Made by a program: the position numbers and the translations under genes | Part shown: positions 54,768-63,896 of the stretch, one piece after another | How the letters are laid out: each line of letters opens with the position of its first letter | Numbering within the stretch: the first letter of the stretch is position 1 | Assembly: GCF_014904745.1 (NCBI RefSeq) | Contig: NZ_JACZCS010000024.1 | Location: forward strand, 35,791 to 99,790 | Length of the DNA stretch: 64,000 nucleotides | Direction of reading: 5' to 3' | DNA from: Oricola nitratireducens | Lineage (GTDB): Bacteria; Pseudomonadota; Alphaproteobacteria; Rhizobiales; Rhizobiaceae | Notes under the pieces: generated by a model | What the model saw: only the letters and a program-made list of their open reading frames with translations | Databases searched by the model: none | Told to the model about the DNA's origin: nothing

Positions 54768-54799
54768 GGGTTATCAGCCGTTGCTTTCGAGTTCTTTCG

Positions 54800-55195
54800 C
54801 TAGTCCAGTTCGCCGGATTCGCGCATCTTTTCCCAGCCTTCCTCGATCTGGTCGGGCACGAGCGGATGGGAGAGGAGATATTCGGCGGTGGAGCCTTCGT
54901 GGCGCTGGCGTGCCAAGGCAATGGTGTTTTCCCATTCCTGTGGCTCGGCATCACCGCGTCCGATCCAGTATAGAGCGACAAGCGCGTCCTGCTGATCGTC
55001 GTTGAGCCCCTCGATTTCCTGCACGAGTTCGGCACGCGTCAGGTCGCCCGATAGTTCCTGCAGGGCAGCGGGGACTTCGTCGTCGCTCGGATTACCGCCG
55101 GGATCGGACACGTCGGTCTCCTCGCGCGCCATCAGCGCCCGCATCCGCAGGATCACACCTTCCAGTTCATCGCTGTCGATCGCGATATCCGCCAT
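54800..55195 (-). CDS. DUF3775 family protein
   Basis: A 131-residue acidic protein with the DUF3775 core: DLTRAELVQEIEGLNDDQQDALVALYWIGRGD and HPLVPDQIEEGWEKM. The ATG at 55195 has GGAGG five bases upstream; a longer frame from 55207 is less likely. Helical, no membrane segment. Function unknown. It precedes the Lon-like gene by 32 bases in the same direction. Confidence 0.8.
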   Translation of the reverse strand: MADIAIDSDELEGVILRMRALMAREETDVSDPGGNPSDDEVPAALQELSGDLTRAELVQEIEGLNDDQQDALVALYWIGRGDAEPQEWENTIALARQRHEGSTAEYLLSHPLVPDQIEEGWEKMRESGELD

Positions 55196-55274
55196 GGCAA
55201 CCTCCACTTCATCGCTTGTGCCGAAACGACCTTAGACCTTGCCGGGCCGTTTCCCTTGATTTCCGTCAACAGCT

Positions 55275-56048
55275 CTAGCCGAAAGCCACGTCGAGGAACA
55301 TCATTAGGATAAAGCCCGTGCTGAGCCCGATGGTTGCCGCCTTGTGGTGGCCGTGCCGATGGGTTTCCGGAATGATCTCGTGACTGATGACGCATATCAT
55401 GGCGCCGGCGGCGAAGGTCATGCCCCAGGGCAGCAGGGCTTCGGACAGGCTGACGGCGATTGCGCCCGCTAGGCCCGCCGCCGGTTCGACCATGCCGGTC
55501 AGGCTGGCGACGGCGAAGGCGTAGAGCCGCGAATAGCCGAGCGACATCAGCGCGACGGCGACGGCAAGTCCCTCGGGGGCGTTCTGCAGGCCGATACCGA
55601 CCGCGAGCTTCGATCCCGCGATCACGTCGCCGCCGCCGAAACCGACGCCGACGGCAAGCCCCTCGGGAATGTTGTGGATCGTGATTGCCAGTACGAACAG
55701 CCAGATCTTCTGCATGGCGACCGCGTCCGGGCCTTCACGGCCCTTGACGAAGTGCTCGTGCGGGATGCGCTCGTCCAGAACAAAGAGAAGCACCACGCCG
55801 AGAAAGACACCGGTTGCCGCGATCAGCGCGGGTACAAGTCCCGCGCCGTAACGTTCCGTCGAAATCTCGATGGCGGGAAGGATCAGCGAAAAGAACGAAG
55901 CGGCCAGCATGACGCCTGCCGCGAAGCCGAGCATGATGTCCGTCGCCCGGCGGGACACCGTGCGCCCGGCGAGCACCGGAAGCGCGCCGACAGCCGTCAT
56001 CATGCCCGCCGCGAGACTGCCCAGAAAACCGATTGCGACAATGTTCAT
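55275..56048 (-). CDS. ZIP-family metal transporter
   Basis: A 257-residue membrane protein with eight helices. Metal-binding motifs are HNIPEG (H125-G130) in helix 4 and LQNAPEGLA in helix 5, plus the HEIIPETHRHGHH loop. It imports zinc or iron-group metals. Closest by order to GufA/ZupT proteins. A gap of 26 bases separates it from the amidotransferase upstream. Confidence 0.9.
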   Translation of the reverse strand: MNIVAIGFLGSLAAGMMTAVGALPVLAGRTVSRRATDIMLGFAAGVMLAASFFSLILPAIEISTERYGAGLVPALIAATGVFLGVVLLFVLDERIPHEHFVKGREGPDAVAMQKIWLFVLAITIHNIPEGLAVGVGFGGGDVIAGSKLAVGIGLQNAPEGLAVAVALMSLGYSRLYAFAVASLTGMVEPAAGLAGAIAVSLSEALLPWGMTFAAGAMICVISHEIIPETHRHGHHKAATIGLSTGFILMMFLDVAFG

Positions 56049-56074
56049 GAGCGGGCGTGTCCGGCGGGGCTACC

Positions 56075-56911
56075 CTAAGCGGGCTCCAGTCCGGCGGTTT
56101 CCGGCAACGGCTCGATGTGGAAATGGAAGTTTTCGTCGATGGAATAGACGACGCCCTCGGCAAAGGGCTGCCAGTTCTCGCCGCTGATCGGCTCGGAAGC
56201 GATCTCGATGGCGCGGTAATTGTCGCCGACATCGTGCCGGACATGCTTGCGCCCGCAGATGCCGCAGGTGACGATCTCGTTTCTGACCAGATGCCAGAGG
56301 GTGCGGCCGCGGCGCGAGCCGACAAGCCGCTCGCCGTCCGTCAGGACGATGTTGAGGGCGGCCGGCTCGGACGGGTCGACCTGATCCGACCACTGCATGA
56401 CCCGGCGCAGGCCGCGTCCGACCGTCTCGTTCAGCGGGCGGTCGGGATGGCGCAAATGCAAGGTCAGCAGGTAATAGAAAATGTGCTCACTGTCGGTCTC
56501 GCCCTTGATGTCGTTGCGAAGCACCGGGTCGATATGCTCGATCATCAGGTCGCGGACCTGCGGGAAATTCTGGATCGATCCGTTATGGGCAAAGATCCAG
56601 CGGCCGTGATTGAAGGGATGCGTGTTCTCGATCGCCTGCGCGCCGACGGTCGCGTGGCGGACATGGGCGACCACGGTGTGCGCGTAGACCCGCGCGGCCG
56701 TCTTGCGGAAATGTTCGCCGTGATAGGCCGCCCAGGTCTGTTTTTCGACCAGCGGTACGGTATCGCGGTAATCGGCGACACCCCAGCCATGACCATGCAC
56801 GATACCTTCGGCATCCATCTGGCTTTGTTGCATCAGCGCATTCTGGGCAAGAACCAGACTGCACTCGACGCGGGTCGGTTCATTGGCGCGCATGGCGTAA
56901 AGGCGGCACAC
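56075..56911 (-). CDS. Class II glutamine amidotransferase-like protein (YafJ type)
   Basis: A 278-residue Ntn-type amidotransferase. It starts at a GTG so that Cys2 (CRLYAMRANEP) becomes the N-terminal nucleophile. Other motifs are GHGWGVADY, ARHATVG-like HVRHATVGA, FAHNGSI and GETDSEHIFYYLL. It hydrolyses glutamine or a related amide; the acceptor is unknown. The frame continues upstream of the GTG but would hide the Cys. Confidence 0.85.
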   Translation of the reverse strand: MCRLYAMRANEPTRVECSLVLAQNALMQQSQMDAEGIVHGHGWGVADYRDTVPLVEKQTWAAYHGEHFRKTAARVYAHTVVAHVRHATVGAQAIENTHPFNHGRWIFAHNGSIQNFPQVRDLMIEHIDPVLRNDIKGETDSEHIFYYLLTLHLRHPDRPLNETVGRGLRRVMQWSDQVDPSEPAALNIVLTDGERLVGSRRGRTLWHLVRNEIVTCGICGRKHVRHDVGDNYRAIEIASEPISGENWQPFAEGVVYSIDENFHFHIEPLPETAGLEPA

Positions 56912-57022
56912 CGTTTTTCTCCGTTCCAGTTTCGGCCCTTGATGCGATACTGATCTCATACGCGCCTTGAGCGATGTCAACCACCATGGAGGGCCGGTGC
57001 CGGCGGCGCGCGGGCATATGGA

Positions 57023-57036
57023 TTGACCCCGGTCAA
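57023..57036. promoter_or_regulatory. FNR/FixK/NnrR-type box (TTGAC-N4-GTCAA)
   Basis: TTGACCCCGGTCAA fits the CRP/FNR consensus TTGAY-N4-RTCAA and extends to ATTGACC-CC-GGTCAAT. It ends 54 bases before the HPF-CSD start, a good distance for activation. Control by low oxygen or nitrosative signals is inferred. Confidence 0.65.
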
Positions 57037-57090
57037 TGACGCCGGCGCATGCCGGCGGGACAAATGACATCATCGGGAAAAAGGAGGAAC

Positions 57091-57648
57091 ATGCACATGC
57101 AACGTCCAGCCAGCATTACATTCCGCAACATGGACAAGTCCGCCGTGCTCGAAACGCATGTTCACAAGCGTATCGGGGAACTGGAAAAGGCGCATCCGCA
57201 TATCGTCGGCTGCGATGTCGTCATCGAAGCGCCGCAGAAGAAAAAAGTAACCGGCACGGAATTCGCGGTTCGCCTGACGATCTCGGTTCCGGGACCGGAC
57301 ATTCACGTCGAACGCCATGTGGGCCGAAGCGGCGCTGCCGAAGACGCCAACCTTGCCATCCACGAGGCATTCGACGCGGCGCGGCGGATCCTGAAGGAAC
57401 AGAAACGCAAGATGGGCAGCGTCGAGGTCAAGCACCATGACCCCGTGATGCACGGCACGATCGACCGGCTGTTCGAGGGCGAGGGCTACGGCTTCATCAC
57501 CTCCGATGACGGAAACGAGGTCTATTTCGAGCGCGACAGCATGACCAACGGCGACTGGGACAGCCTGCGCGTCGGGACGAAACTGCGGTTTCGCGAGATG
57601 GCGGGCGAAAAAGGCCCCTTCGCAGCCAATGTCGCGGTCGCCGACTGA
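57091..57648 (+). CDS. HPF/RaiA-type ribosome-associated protein fused to a cold-shock domain
   Basis: A 185-residue fusion. Residues 1-105 follow the HPF/RaiA fold (ITFRNMDKSAVLETHVHKRIGELEKAH, then VVIEAPQKKK). Residues 117-185 form a cold-shock domain (MHGTIDRLFEGEGYGFITSDDGNEVYFERDSM). HPF proteins silence ribosomes in slow growth; the CSD may bind RNA. AAGGAGGA precedes the ATG. The FNR-type box upstream suggests oxygen control, in line with hibernation at low oxygen. Confidence 0.88.
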   Translation: MHMQRPASITFRNMDKSAVLETHVHKRIGELEKAHPHIVGCDVVIEAPQKKKVTGTEFAVRLTISVPGPDIHVERHVGRSGAAEDANLAIHEAFDAARRILKEQKRKMGSVEVKHHDPVMHGTIDRLFEGEGYGFITSDDGNEVYFERDSMTNGDWDSLRVGTKLRFREMAGEKGPFAANVAVAD

Positions 57649-57740
57649 AGTGCAGGCGGCGCGGCGCGGAGAAAAAACGCAGTGCAAGGGTGGCGTTCGC
57701 GACGCAGTTAGACCTTGCCTTTGAGGCCCTGATCGGCATG

Positions 57741-57753
57741 GTAACGGTGTTAC
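57741..57753. promoter_or_regulatory. Candidate operator GTAAC-N3-GTTAC before puuD
   Basis: A short perfect inverted repeat 14 bases before the puuD start codon. It could be an operator or a weak hairpin at the ribosome site. No regulator gene is adjacent. Confidence 0.3.
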
Positions 57754-57766
57754 AGGGGACACCGTC

Positions 57767-58993
57767 TTGCTTGATTTCGCCATTGCCTGGGACTGGCTGA
57801 CTTTCGCCGCGCGCTGGCTTCACGTCGTGACCGCGATCGCGTGGATCGGCTCGTCATTCTATTTCATCGCGCTCGATCTCGGGCTGACGCAAAGGCCGGG
57901 CCTGCCGGAAGGCGTGCATGGCGAGGAATGGCAGGTGCATGGCGGCGGCTTCTACCATATCCAGAAATATCTGGTCGCGCCGGCGGCGATGCCGGAGCAC
58001 CTGACCTGGTTCAAATGGGAATCCTACGTCACATGGATGTCGGGCGCGCTCCTGATGGCGATGCTCTATTACGCCGGGGCGGATCTCTACCTGATCGACC
58101 GCAACGTGCTCGACGTGCCTGTCTGGGGCGGAATCCTGATCTCGCTTGCCTCGCTGACAGTCGGCTGGCTATTCTACGACTTCCTGTGCAAGTCGCCGCT
58201 CGGCAAGCATGACACCGGGCTGATGCTGCTGCTCTATGTGCTGCTCGTCCTGATGGCCTGGGGCTACACGCATCTGTTCACGGGCCGCGCGACCTTCGTG
58301 CATCTTGGCGCGTTCACGGCGACGATCATGAGCGCCAACGTATTCTTCATCATCATCCCCAACCAGACCAAGGTCGTCGCTGCCCTGAAGGCGGGGGAGA
58401 AGCCGGATCCGGCGCTCGGCAAGGCGGCGAAGCAGCGCTCGCTGCACAACAACTACCTGACGCTGCCGGTCATCTTCCTGATGCTGTCGAACCACTACCC
58501 GCTGGCGTTCGCCACACCCTACAACTGGGTGATCGCCTCGCTGGTGTTCATCATGGGCGTGCTGATCCGGCACTATTTCAACACCAAGCATGCGCGCAAG
58601 GGCACGCCAAACTGGACCTGGCTGCTGACGGCGGTCATCTTCGTCATCATCATCTGGCTGTCGACCAACCCGATCCACCGTGTCGACGAAGAGGCGGAAC
58701 TGCCGTCTCGCGCCGCCGAGAAGATGATGGCGTCCGCCAATTTCGAGGAAGCGCGCGACATCGTCTTTTCGCGCTGCTCGATGTGCCACGCGGCCGAACC
58801 GGTGTGGGAGGGCGTCCACTGGGCGCCGAAGAACGTTTTGCTCGACACCGACGCGCGGATCGCCGCGCATGCGCGCGAGATCTTCCTGCAGGCGGGCGTC
58901 ACCCATGCCATGCCGCCCGGTAACGTGACCGAGATTCCGCAGGAAGAGCGTGACGTGCTCGCCCGCTGGTACCGGACGCGCGGCAACTCGTGA
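57767..58993 (+). CDS. puuD: Urate oxidase/hydroxylase PuuD (membrane, cytochrome c domain)
   Basis: A 408-residue protein with eight membrane helices (urate-oxidising N-terminal domain; WLHVVTAIAWIGSSFYFIALD and HGGGFYHIQKYLVAP) and a C-terminal cytochrome c with CSMCH (C337, C340, H341). It oxidises urate to 5-hydroxyisourate and passes electrons to the respiratory chain. The start is a TTG at 57767. GTGA overlap with guaD supports a purine-degradation operon. Confidence 0.93.
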   Translation: MLDFAIAWDWLTFAARWLHVVTAIAWIGSSFYFIALDLGLTQRPGLPEGVHGEEWQVHGGGFYHIQKYLVAPAAMPEHLTWFKWESYVTWMSGALLMAMLYYAGADLYLIDRNVLDVPVWGGILISLASLTVGWLFYDFLCKSPLGKHDTGLMLLLYVLLVLMAWGYTHLFTGRATFVHLGAFTATIMSANVFFIIIPNQTKVVAALKAGEKPDPALGKAAKQRSLHNNYLTLPVIFLMLSNHYPLAFATPYNWVIASLVFIMGVLIRHYFNTKHARKGTPNWTWLLTAVIFVIIIWLSTNPIHRVDEEAELPSRAAEKMMASANFEEARDIVFSRCSMCHAAEPVWEGVHWAPKNVLLDTDARIAAHAREIFLQAGVTHAMPPGNVTEIPQEERDVLARWYRTRGNS

Positions 58994-60297
58994 GCGCGGC
59001 GCAACTCCATCGCGGGCGGCTGCTGTGGTTCGAGCGCGAGCCTGAAGGCGCGGACGACACGGAGGCGTTTCACTATATCGAGGATGGCGCGATCGCCGTT
59101 GCCGGCGGACGGATCGCCTGGTCGGGCGACTGGTCGGACCTGCCGGCGGCGTATCGGGGCCGCGACGTCGTCGATCACCGGCCGCACCTGATCGTGCCGG
59201 GCTTCATCGACTGCCACATCCATTTCCCGCAGGGCCAGGTCGTTGCCTCCTATGCCGGCAGCCTGCTCGAATGGCTCAACACATACACGTTCGTCGAAGA
59301 GCAGAAATACGGCGATCCGGAACATTCGGAACGCATGGCCGGCCGCTTCCTCGACATGCTTCTAGCGCATGGTACGACGACAGCGGTCGCCTATGGCTCG
59401 GTGCACAAGGGGTCGGTCGACGCGCTGCTCGGCGCTGCGCTGAAGCGCGACATGCGCATGGTCGCCGGCAAGGTGATGATGGACCGCAACGCGCCGGAGC
59501 CGCTGACCGATACGCCGCAATCGGGCTACGACGACGCCAAGGCGCTGATCGGGCAATGGCACGGCAAGGGCCGCGTCGAGGTGGCGGTGACGCCGCGTTT
59601 CGCGCTGACCTCGACGGAAGCGCAGATGGAGATGGCCGGCGCGCTGGCGCAGGAACATCCCGACTGCCTGATGCAGACGCATCTGTCGGAGAACCATCGC
59701 GAGATCGAGACGGTTGCGCAGCTGTTCCCGTGGTCGAAGGATTATACCGATATCTACGACCATTACGGGTTGCTCGGGCCGAAAAGCCTGTTCGGCCATT
59801 GCATCCACCAGAACGAGCGCGAAATCGCGCGGATGTCGGAATCCGGCTCGGTCGCCGTGTTCTGCCCGACCTCGAACCTGTTTCTCGGGTCCGGCCTGTT
59901 CAGTCTCGACAAGATGCGCTCGGTAACGCCGAATGTGCGCCATGCGATTGCGACCGATATCGGTGGCGGCACGTCGTGGTCGATGCTGCGCACGCTCGAC
60001 GAGGGCTACAAGGTCCTGAACCTGCAGGGCCAGCGCTATCATCCGCTGCGCTCCTTCTTCCAGGCAACGCTCGGCAATGCCGGGGCGATCGGCATGAGCG
60101 ACCGGATCGGCAAGCTGGCGACGGGCTACGAAGCCGATTTCATCGTCCTCGACAGCAAGGCCTCGCCCGCCATGGCGCTCAGGGCCGAAACGGTGTCGAC
60201 CCTGTCGGAGGAACTCTTCCTGATGCAGACCATGGGCGACGACCGGACGGTCGCCGCGTCGATCGTGTCGGGCGTCACGGTGCATTCGCTCTCATAG
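58990..60297 (+). CDS. guaD: Guanine deaminase
   Basis: A 435-residue amidohydrolase with metal ligands H76 and H78 in DCHIHFPQG, later FPSLT-free segments typical of GuaD (PRFALTSTEAQM; QTHLSENHREI; FGHCIHQNEREI) and the catalytic ATDIGGGTSWSML. It turns guanine into xanthine and ammonia. GTG start at 58990 overlaps puuD. Confidence 0.94.
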   Translation: MSAAQLHRGRLLWFEREPEGADDTEAFHYIEDGAIAVAGGRIAWSGDWSDLPAAYRGRDVVDHRPHLIVPGFIDCHIHFPQGQVVASYAGSLLEWLNTYTFVEEQKYGDPEHSERMAGRFLDMLLAHGTTTAVAYGSVHKGSVDALLGAALKRDMRMVAGKVMMDRNAPEPLTDTPQSGYDDAKALIGQWHGKGRVEVAVTPRFALTSTEAQMEMAGALAQEHPDCLMQTHLSENHREIETVAQLFPWSKDYTDIYDHYGLLGPKSLFGHCIHQNEREIARMSESGSVAVFCPTSNLFLGSGLFSLDKMRSVTPNVRHAIATDIGGGTSWSMLRTLDEGYKVLNLQGQRYHPLRSFFQATLGNAGAIGMSDRIGKLATGYEADFIVLDSKASPAMALRAETVSTLSEELFLMQTMGDDRTVAASIVSGVTVHSLS

Positions 60298-60397
60298 TCA
60301 GTCCGGCGCTTCAGCCGCGCACTGAAAGAGGAGAGTGAAGGCCCGTCCTGGCAGTCGACACCCGCGAAGACGGTGATGCGGCCGCTCCCGAAAAGCT

Positions 60398-61024
60398 CTA
60401 ATCGACGCGGTAGCCAACTTCCTCGGCCGACCGGCACAACAGATGCCAGAAGGAGAGGGCGAAGGACCGGAAGACATAGACGTCGAACGCGTCGTCGCCG
60501 ACACGCTGGATCTGGGCGAAGATGTCGTGGTGGACGGTCGCGAAGCCGTCGCCCTTGGCCATTGCCGCATCGGCGAAATCGATCGCGAAGAGTTTCGACA
60601 GCACCCGGCGGCTTTTCGGCCCGTCGATGCGAATGACGGTCCGGCCATGGCTGAGATCGGTCACCGTGCCATTCTCTCCGGCGGCCGCATCGAGCGCGGC
60701 GACGAGATCGTCCGTGCCGCCGGAAACGAGCCAGCGGCCGGGCGCGATGTTGAAGGCGGAGGCACCCTTCTTCATTGTACCGGTTCCGGGCGCGGTCTTC
60801 AGCGCCAATCCGGTGGCCGTCTTGATCGCCGCCCGAAGCTTCGCCTCGACGCCGTTCCATGCGGCGGCTTCGGCGATGGCGAGGCCGAAACGTTCCGACA
60901 GGACGACGCCGGGGCCGTCATCCGAAACGGCGCCGAATTCGCCTAGCACCAGATGACCGGCGAGCGGCGAGGCCGCATGGTCGCGCAGAACCGGATCGGC
61001 GATGAAACTCGGGACCTCAGCCAT
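60398..61024 (-). CDS. soxG: Sarcosine oxidase gamma subunit
   Basis: A 208-residue SoxG family protein: RDHAASPLAGHLVLGEFG at the start, LPxPGxxxx-like centre with FNIAPGRWLVSGG, and the ending VYVFRSFALSFWHLLCRSAEEVGYRV. ATG at 61024 overlaps the soxA stop by eight bases. It completes the heterotetramer that demethylates sarcosine to glycine. Convergent with guaD with a 100-base gap. Confidence 0.92.
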   Translation of the reverse strand: MAEVPSFIADPVLRDHAASPLAGHLVLGEFGAVSDDGPGVVLSERFGLAIAEAAAWNGVEAKLRAAIKTATGLALKTAPGTGTMKKGASAFNIAPGRWLVSGGTDDLVAALDAAAGENGTVTDLSHGRTVIRIDGPKSRRVLSKLFAIDFADAAMAKGDGFATVHHDIFAQIQRVGDDAFDVYVFRSFALSFWHLLCRSAEEVGYRVD

Positions 61025-63896
61025 GCATCCGCTCTCCCTTCGGGTCGTAGAAATGGTGGCTGACGATCTCGATCGGGATATGCGTGCCCGAGCGCGCCGG
61101 ATCGGTCGCATAGGCGCGTGTGCCGATATGCGCCGTGCCGTTCTCGACAAGCGCAAGGCCGATATATTTGCCGAACAGCGGCGAGTAGCACATGGCGGTG
61201 AGGTGGCCGATGCCGCGGCCGGGATTGTCGCGCGTGCCCTCGACGACGTGGCTGCCGCCGCGCAGCTTTTCGCCCGACAGCGAGATCACGCCGACCAGCG
61301 ACCAGCGTTTCGGATCGGTCAGGCCCTCGCGGTTCATCATCGCCGAACCGATGAACGGCTTCTTCTTCGAGATCAGCCAGTCGAGATGCAGGTCATGGGC
61401 GGTTGTGCGGCCGTCGATCTCGGCGCCAGTGACATGGCCCTTCTCGATGCGCAGCGTTCCGAGCGCCTCGAGGCCATAGGGCTGAATGCCGAAGGGCTCT
61501 CCGGCCGCCATCAGCGCCTCCCAGACATGCTGGCCGTGATGGGCGCCGCAATAGACCTCGTAGGCGCGCTCTCCCGAAAAGGAGAGGCGGCAGATTATCA
61601 CCGGCACGCCGGCGATGTCGCCATGGACGATGCCCATGAAGGGCAGCGTCTCGTTGTCGACCTCGGTGCCGGTGACGCAGGCGGCCAGCAGGTCGCGGCT
61701 TTTCGGTCCGGAGACCGCCGCGCCCGCCCACTGGTCGGTGACCGAGGCGAGGTGGACCTTCAGGTTCGGCCAGACGCAGTCGAGATAGAACTCCATGTGC
61801 TGCATGACGCGCCCGGCATTGGCCGTGGTGGTTGTCATCAGGAAGCGGTTCTCGGCGAGACGCCAGGTCGTGCCGTCGTCGAAGGCGAAGCCGTCCTCGC
61901 GCAGCATCAGGCCGTAGCGCGCCTTGCCGACGGGCAGTTTTGCGAAGCCGTTGGTGTAGACGCGGTTGAGAAACTCCGCCGCGTCGGGACCCTGCACATC
62001 GATCTTGCCCAAGGTGGACACGTCGACGATGCCGACATTGCGGCGGACATTCTTCGCCTCGCGGATATAGGCCTGTTCGACAGTCTCGCCCGGCTGATTG
62101 TAGCTCTCGGGGCGATACCAGAGGCCCGCCGCATACATGCCGGCGCCGTTTTCGACGTGCCAGTCATGCATCGGCGTCAGCCGCTCGGGGCGCAGGTCGC
62201 CATAACGTTCGGCGGCAAGCGCGCCAAGCGAGGCGCCGGTGAAGGGCGGGCGGAATCGCGTCGTGCCGACCTCCGGGATCGGCTTGCCAAGCGCGTCGGC
62301 CATGATCGCCATGCCCGGAACATTGGCTGTCTTGCCCTGGTCTGTCGCCATGCCGAGCGTGGTGTAGCGTTTCAGGTGTTCGACGGACCGGAAACCCTCG
62401 CGATGCGCCAAACGCACATCGTCGGCGGTGACGTCGTGCTGGAGATCCACGAAGGCCTTGGCGCCCTTGGCGCGGATTTCGAAGACCGGCGCCGGTGCGT
62501 CGATCCCTTCGCCGGCGGCCGAGCCGACAGCCTCCCAGCCGCTTGTGCTCTCGGGCGGCAGAAAGGCCTGCAGATCATCGCTCCAGACCGGTTTCGCGCC
62601 GGCCTGCGAGGCGAGATGCAGGACCGGCGACCAGCCGCCCGACATCAGCAGCGTGTCGCAGGCGATCGCAGTCTTCGCGCCGGACAGCGTCCCCGCGGCG
62701 GGGGCATAGGGCGCGATGGTGACGGAAGTCACGGAATGGCGTCCGGCGGTGGCGACGACCGCATGCCCGGCCACGATCTCCGCGCCGGCCTGGCCGGCAA
62801 GCGCGCGGGCCCGGTCGCCGACGATCCTGCGAACGTCGACGATCGCGGCGATCTGCGCACCGAGCACGTAGAGGCGCGCGGCGGTCTCGTAGGCACTGTC
62901 ATTGTTGGTGAAGATCGCCATGCGCTTGCCGGGCATGGCGCCATATTCCGCCGCATAACGCAGTGCCGCGCCGGCCAGCATGACGCCGGGCCGGTCGTTG
63001 CCCGGAAAGACGAGGGTGCGTTCGAGCGCGCCGGTCGCCAGCACGACATGGCCGGCGCGGATGACCCAGTGACGCTGGCGCGGTTCGCCCTTGCCGGGCG
63101 CCGGCTTGTGGTCGGCAACGCGTTCGAGCGCGGCGAGCGTGTTGCCGTCGTAATAGCCCCAGACGGTGGTGCGCGGCAGCAGGCGGACGTTCGGCCTGTC
63201 CTTGAGTTCGGCGAGGATCGCTTCGGAGGCAACCCTCCCGTCGATGGTCGACCAGTTGGACGAGCCGCCGAAAACGGCATCGGTTTCGCACAGGATGACG
63301 CGTTTTCCCGCCGCCGCGGCCTTTTGCGCTGCTTCGAGGCCGGACGGGCCGGACCCGACCACCAGTACGTCGCAAAAGGCGTTCATGCGCTCGTAGCGGT
63401 TCGAGTCAGCGACGGTTCCGGCGGAGCCGAGGCCTGCGGCGCGGCGGATGAATTGTTCGCAGAACATCCAGACCCTTGTGCCTTTCAAGGGGCCGAAGAC
63501 CGGACCCATGAAGGTCTTGTAATAGAAGCCGGCGCTGAAGGCCTTGCCGGCGAACTGGTTGACCGACATCACGTCGAAGGAAAGCGACGGAAAGCGGTTC
63601 TGGCTCTCGGCGACAAGGCCGTCGTAGATTTCCAGTTCGGTCGCGCGGACATTCGGCTCACGCGCACCGTCGGTTGTCACCGTGACGAGCGCATTCGGTT
63701 CCTCGTATCCGGCAGCGAGCAGGCCGCGCGGGCGATGATATTTGAACGATCGGCCGAACAGGCGGACGCCGTCCGCCAGCAGGGCGGAGGCGAGCGTGTC
63801 GCCAGCGTATCCTCGATAACTCTTGCCGTCGAAGGTGAAGCGGACCGTCTTCTCGCGGTCGATCCGGCCGCCGGCGGAAAGGCGGTGCGAGGTCAT
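61017..63896 (-). CDS. soxA: Sarcosine oxidase alpha subunit
   Basis: A 959-residue protein. It begins with the 2Fe-2S-like fold remnant ([24 protein letters not shown]), then an FAD/NAD-binding domain ([44 protein letters not shown]), and a C-terminal aminomethyltransferase domain ([29 protein letters not shown]-type segments, here starting [11 protein letters not shown]). It oxidises sarcosine and passes formaldehyde to tetrahydrofolate. Overlaps soxD by four bases. Confidence 0.96.
   Translation of the reverse strand: [959 protein letters not shown]

Noticed and set aside
52212..54803. An 863-codon open frame on the plus strand opposite the Lon-like gene
   Set aside because: It mirrors the minus-strand coding frame, is rich in Arg, Gly and Asp with no family pattern, and the minus-strand protein has clear Lon motifs.
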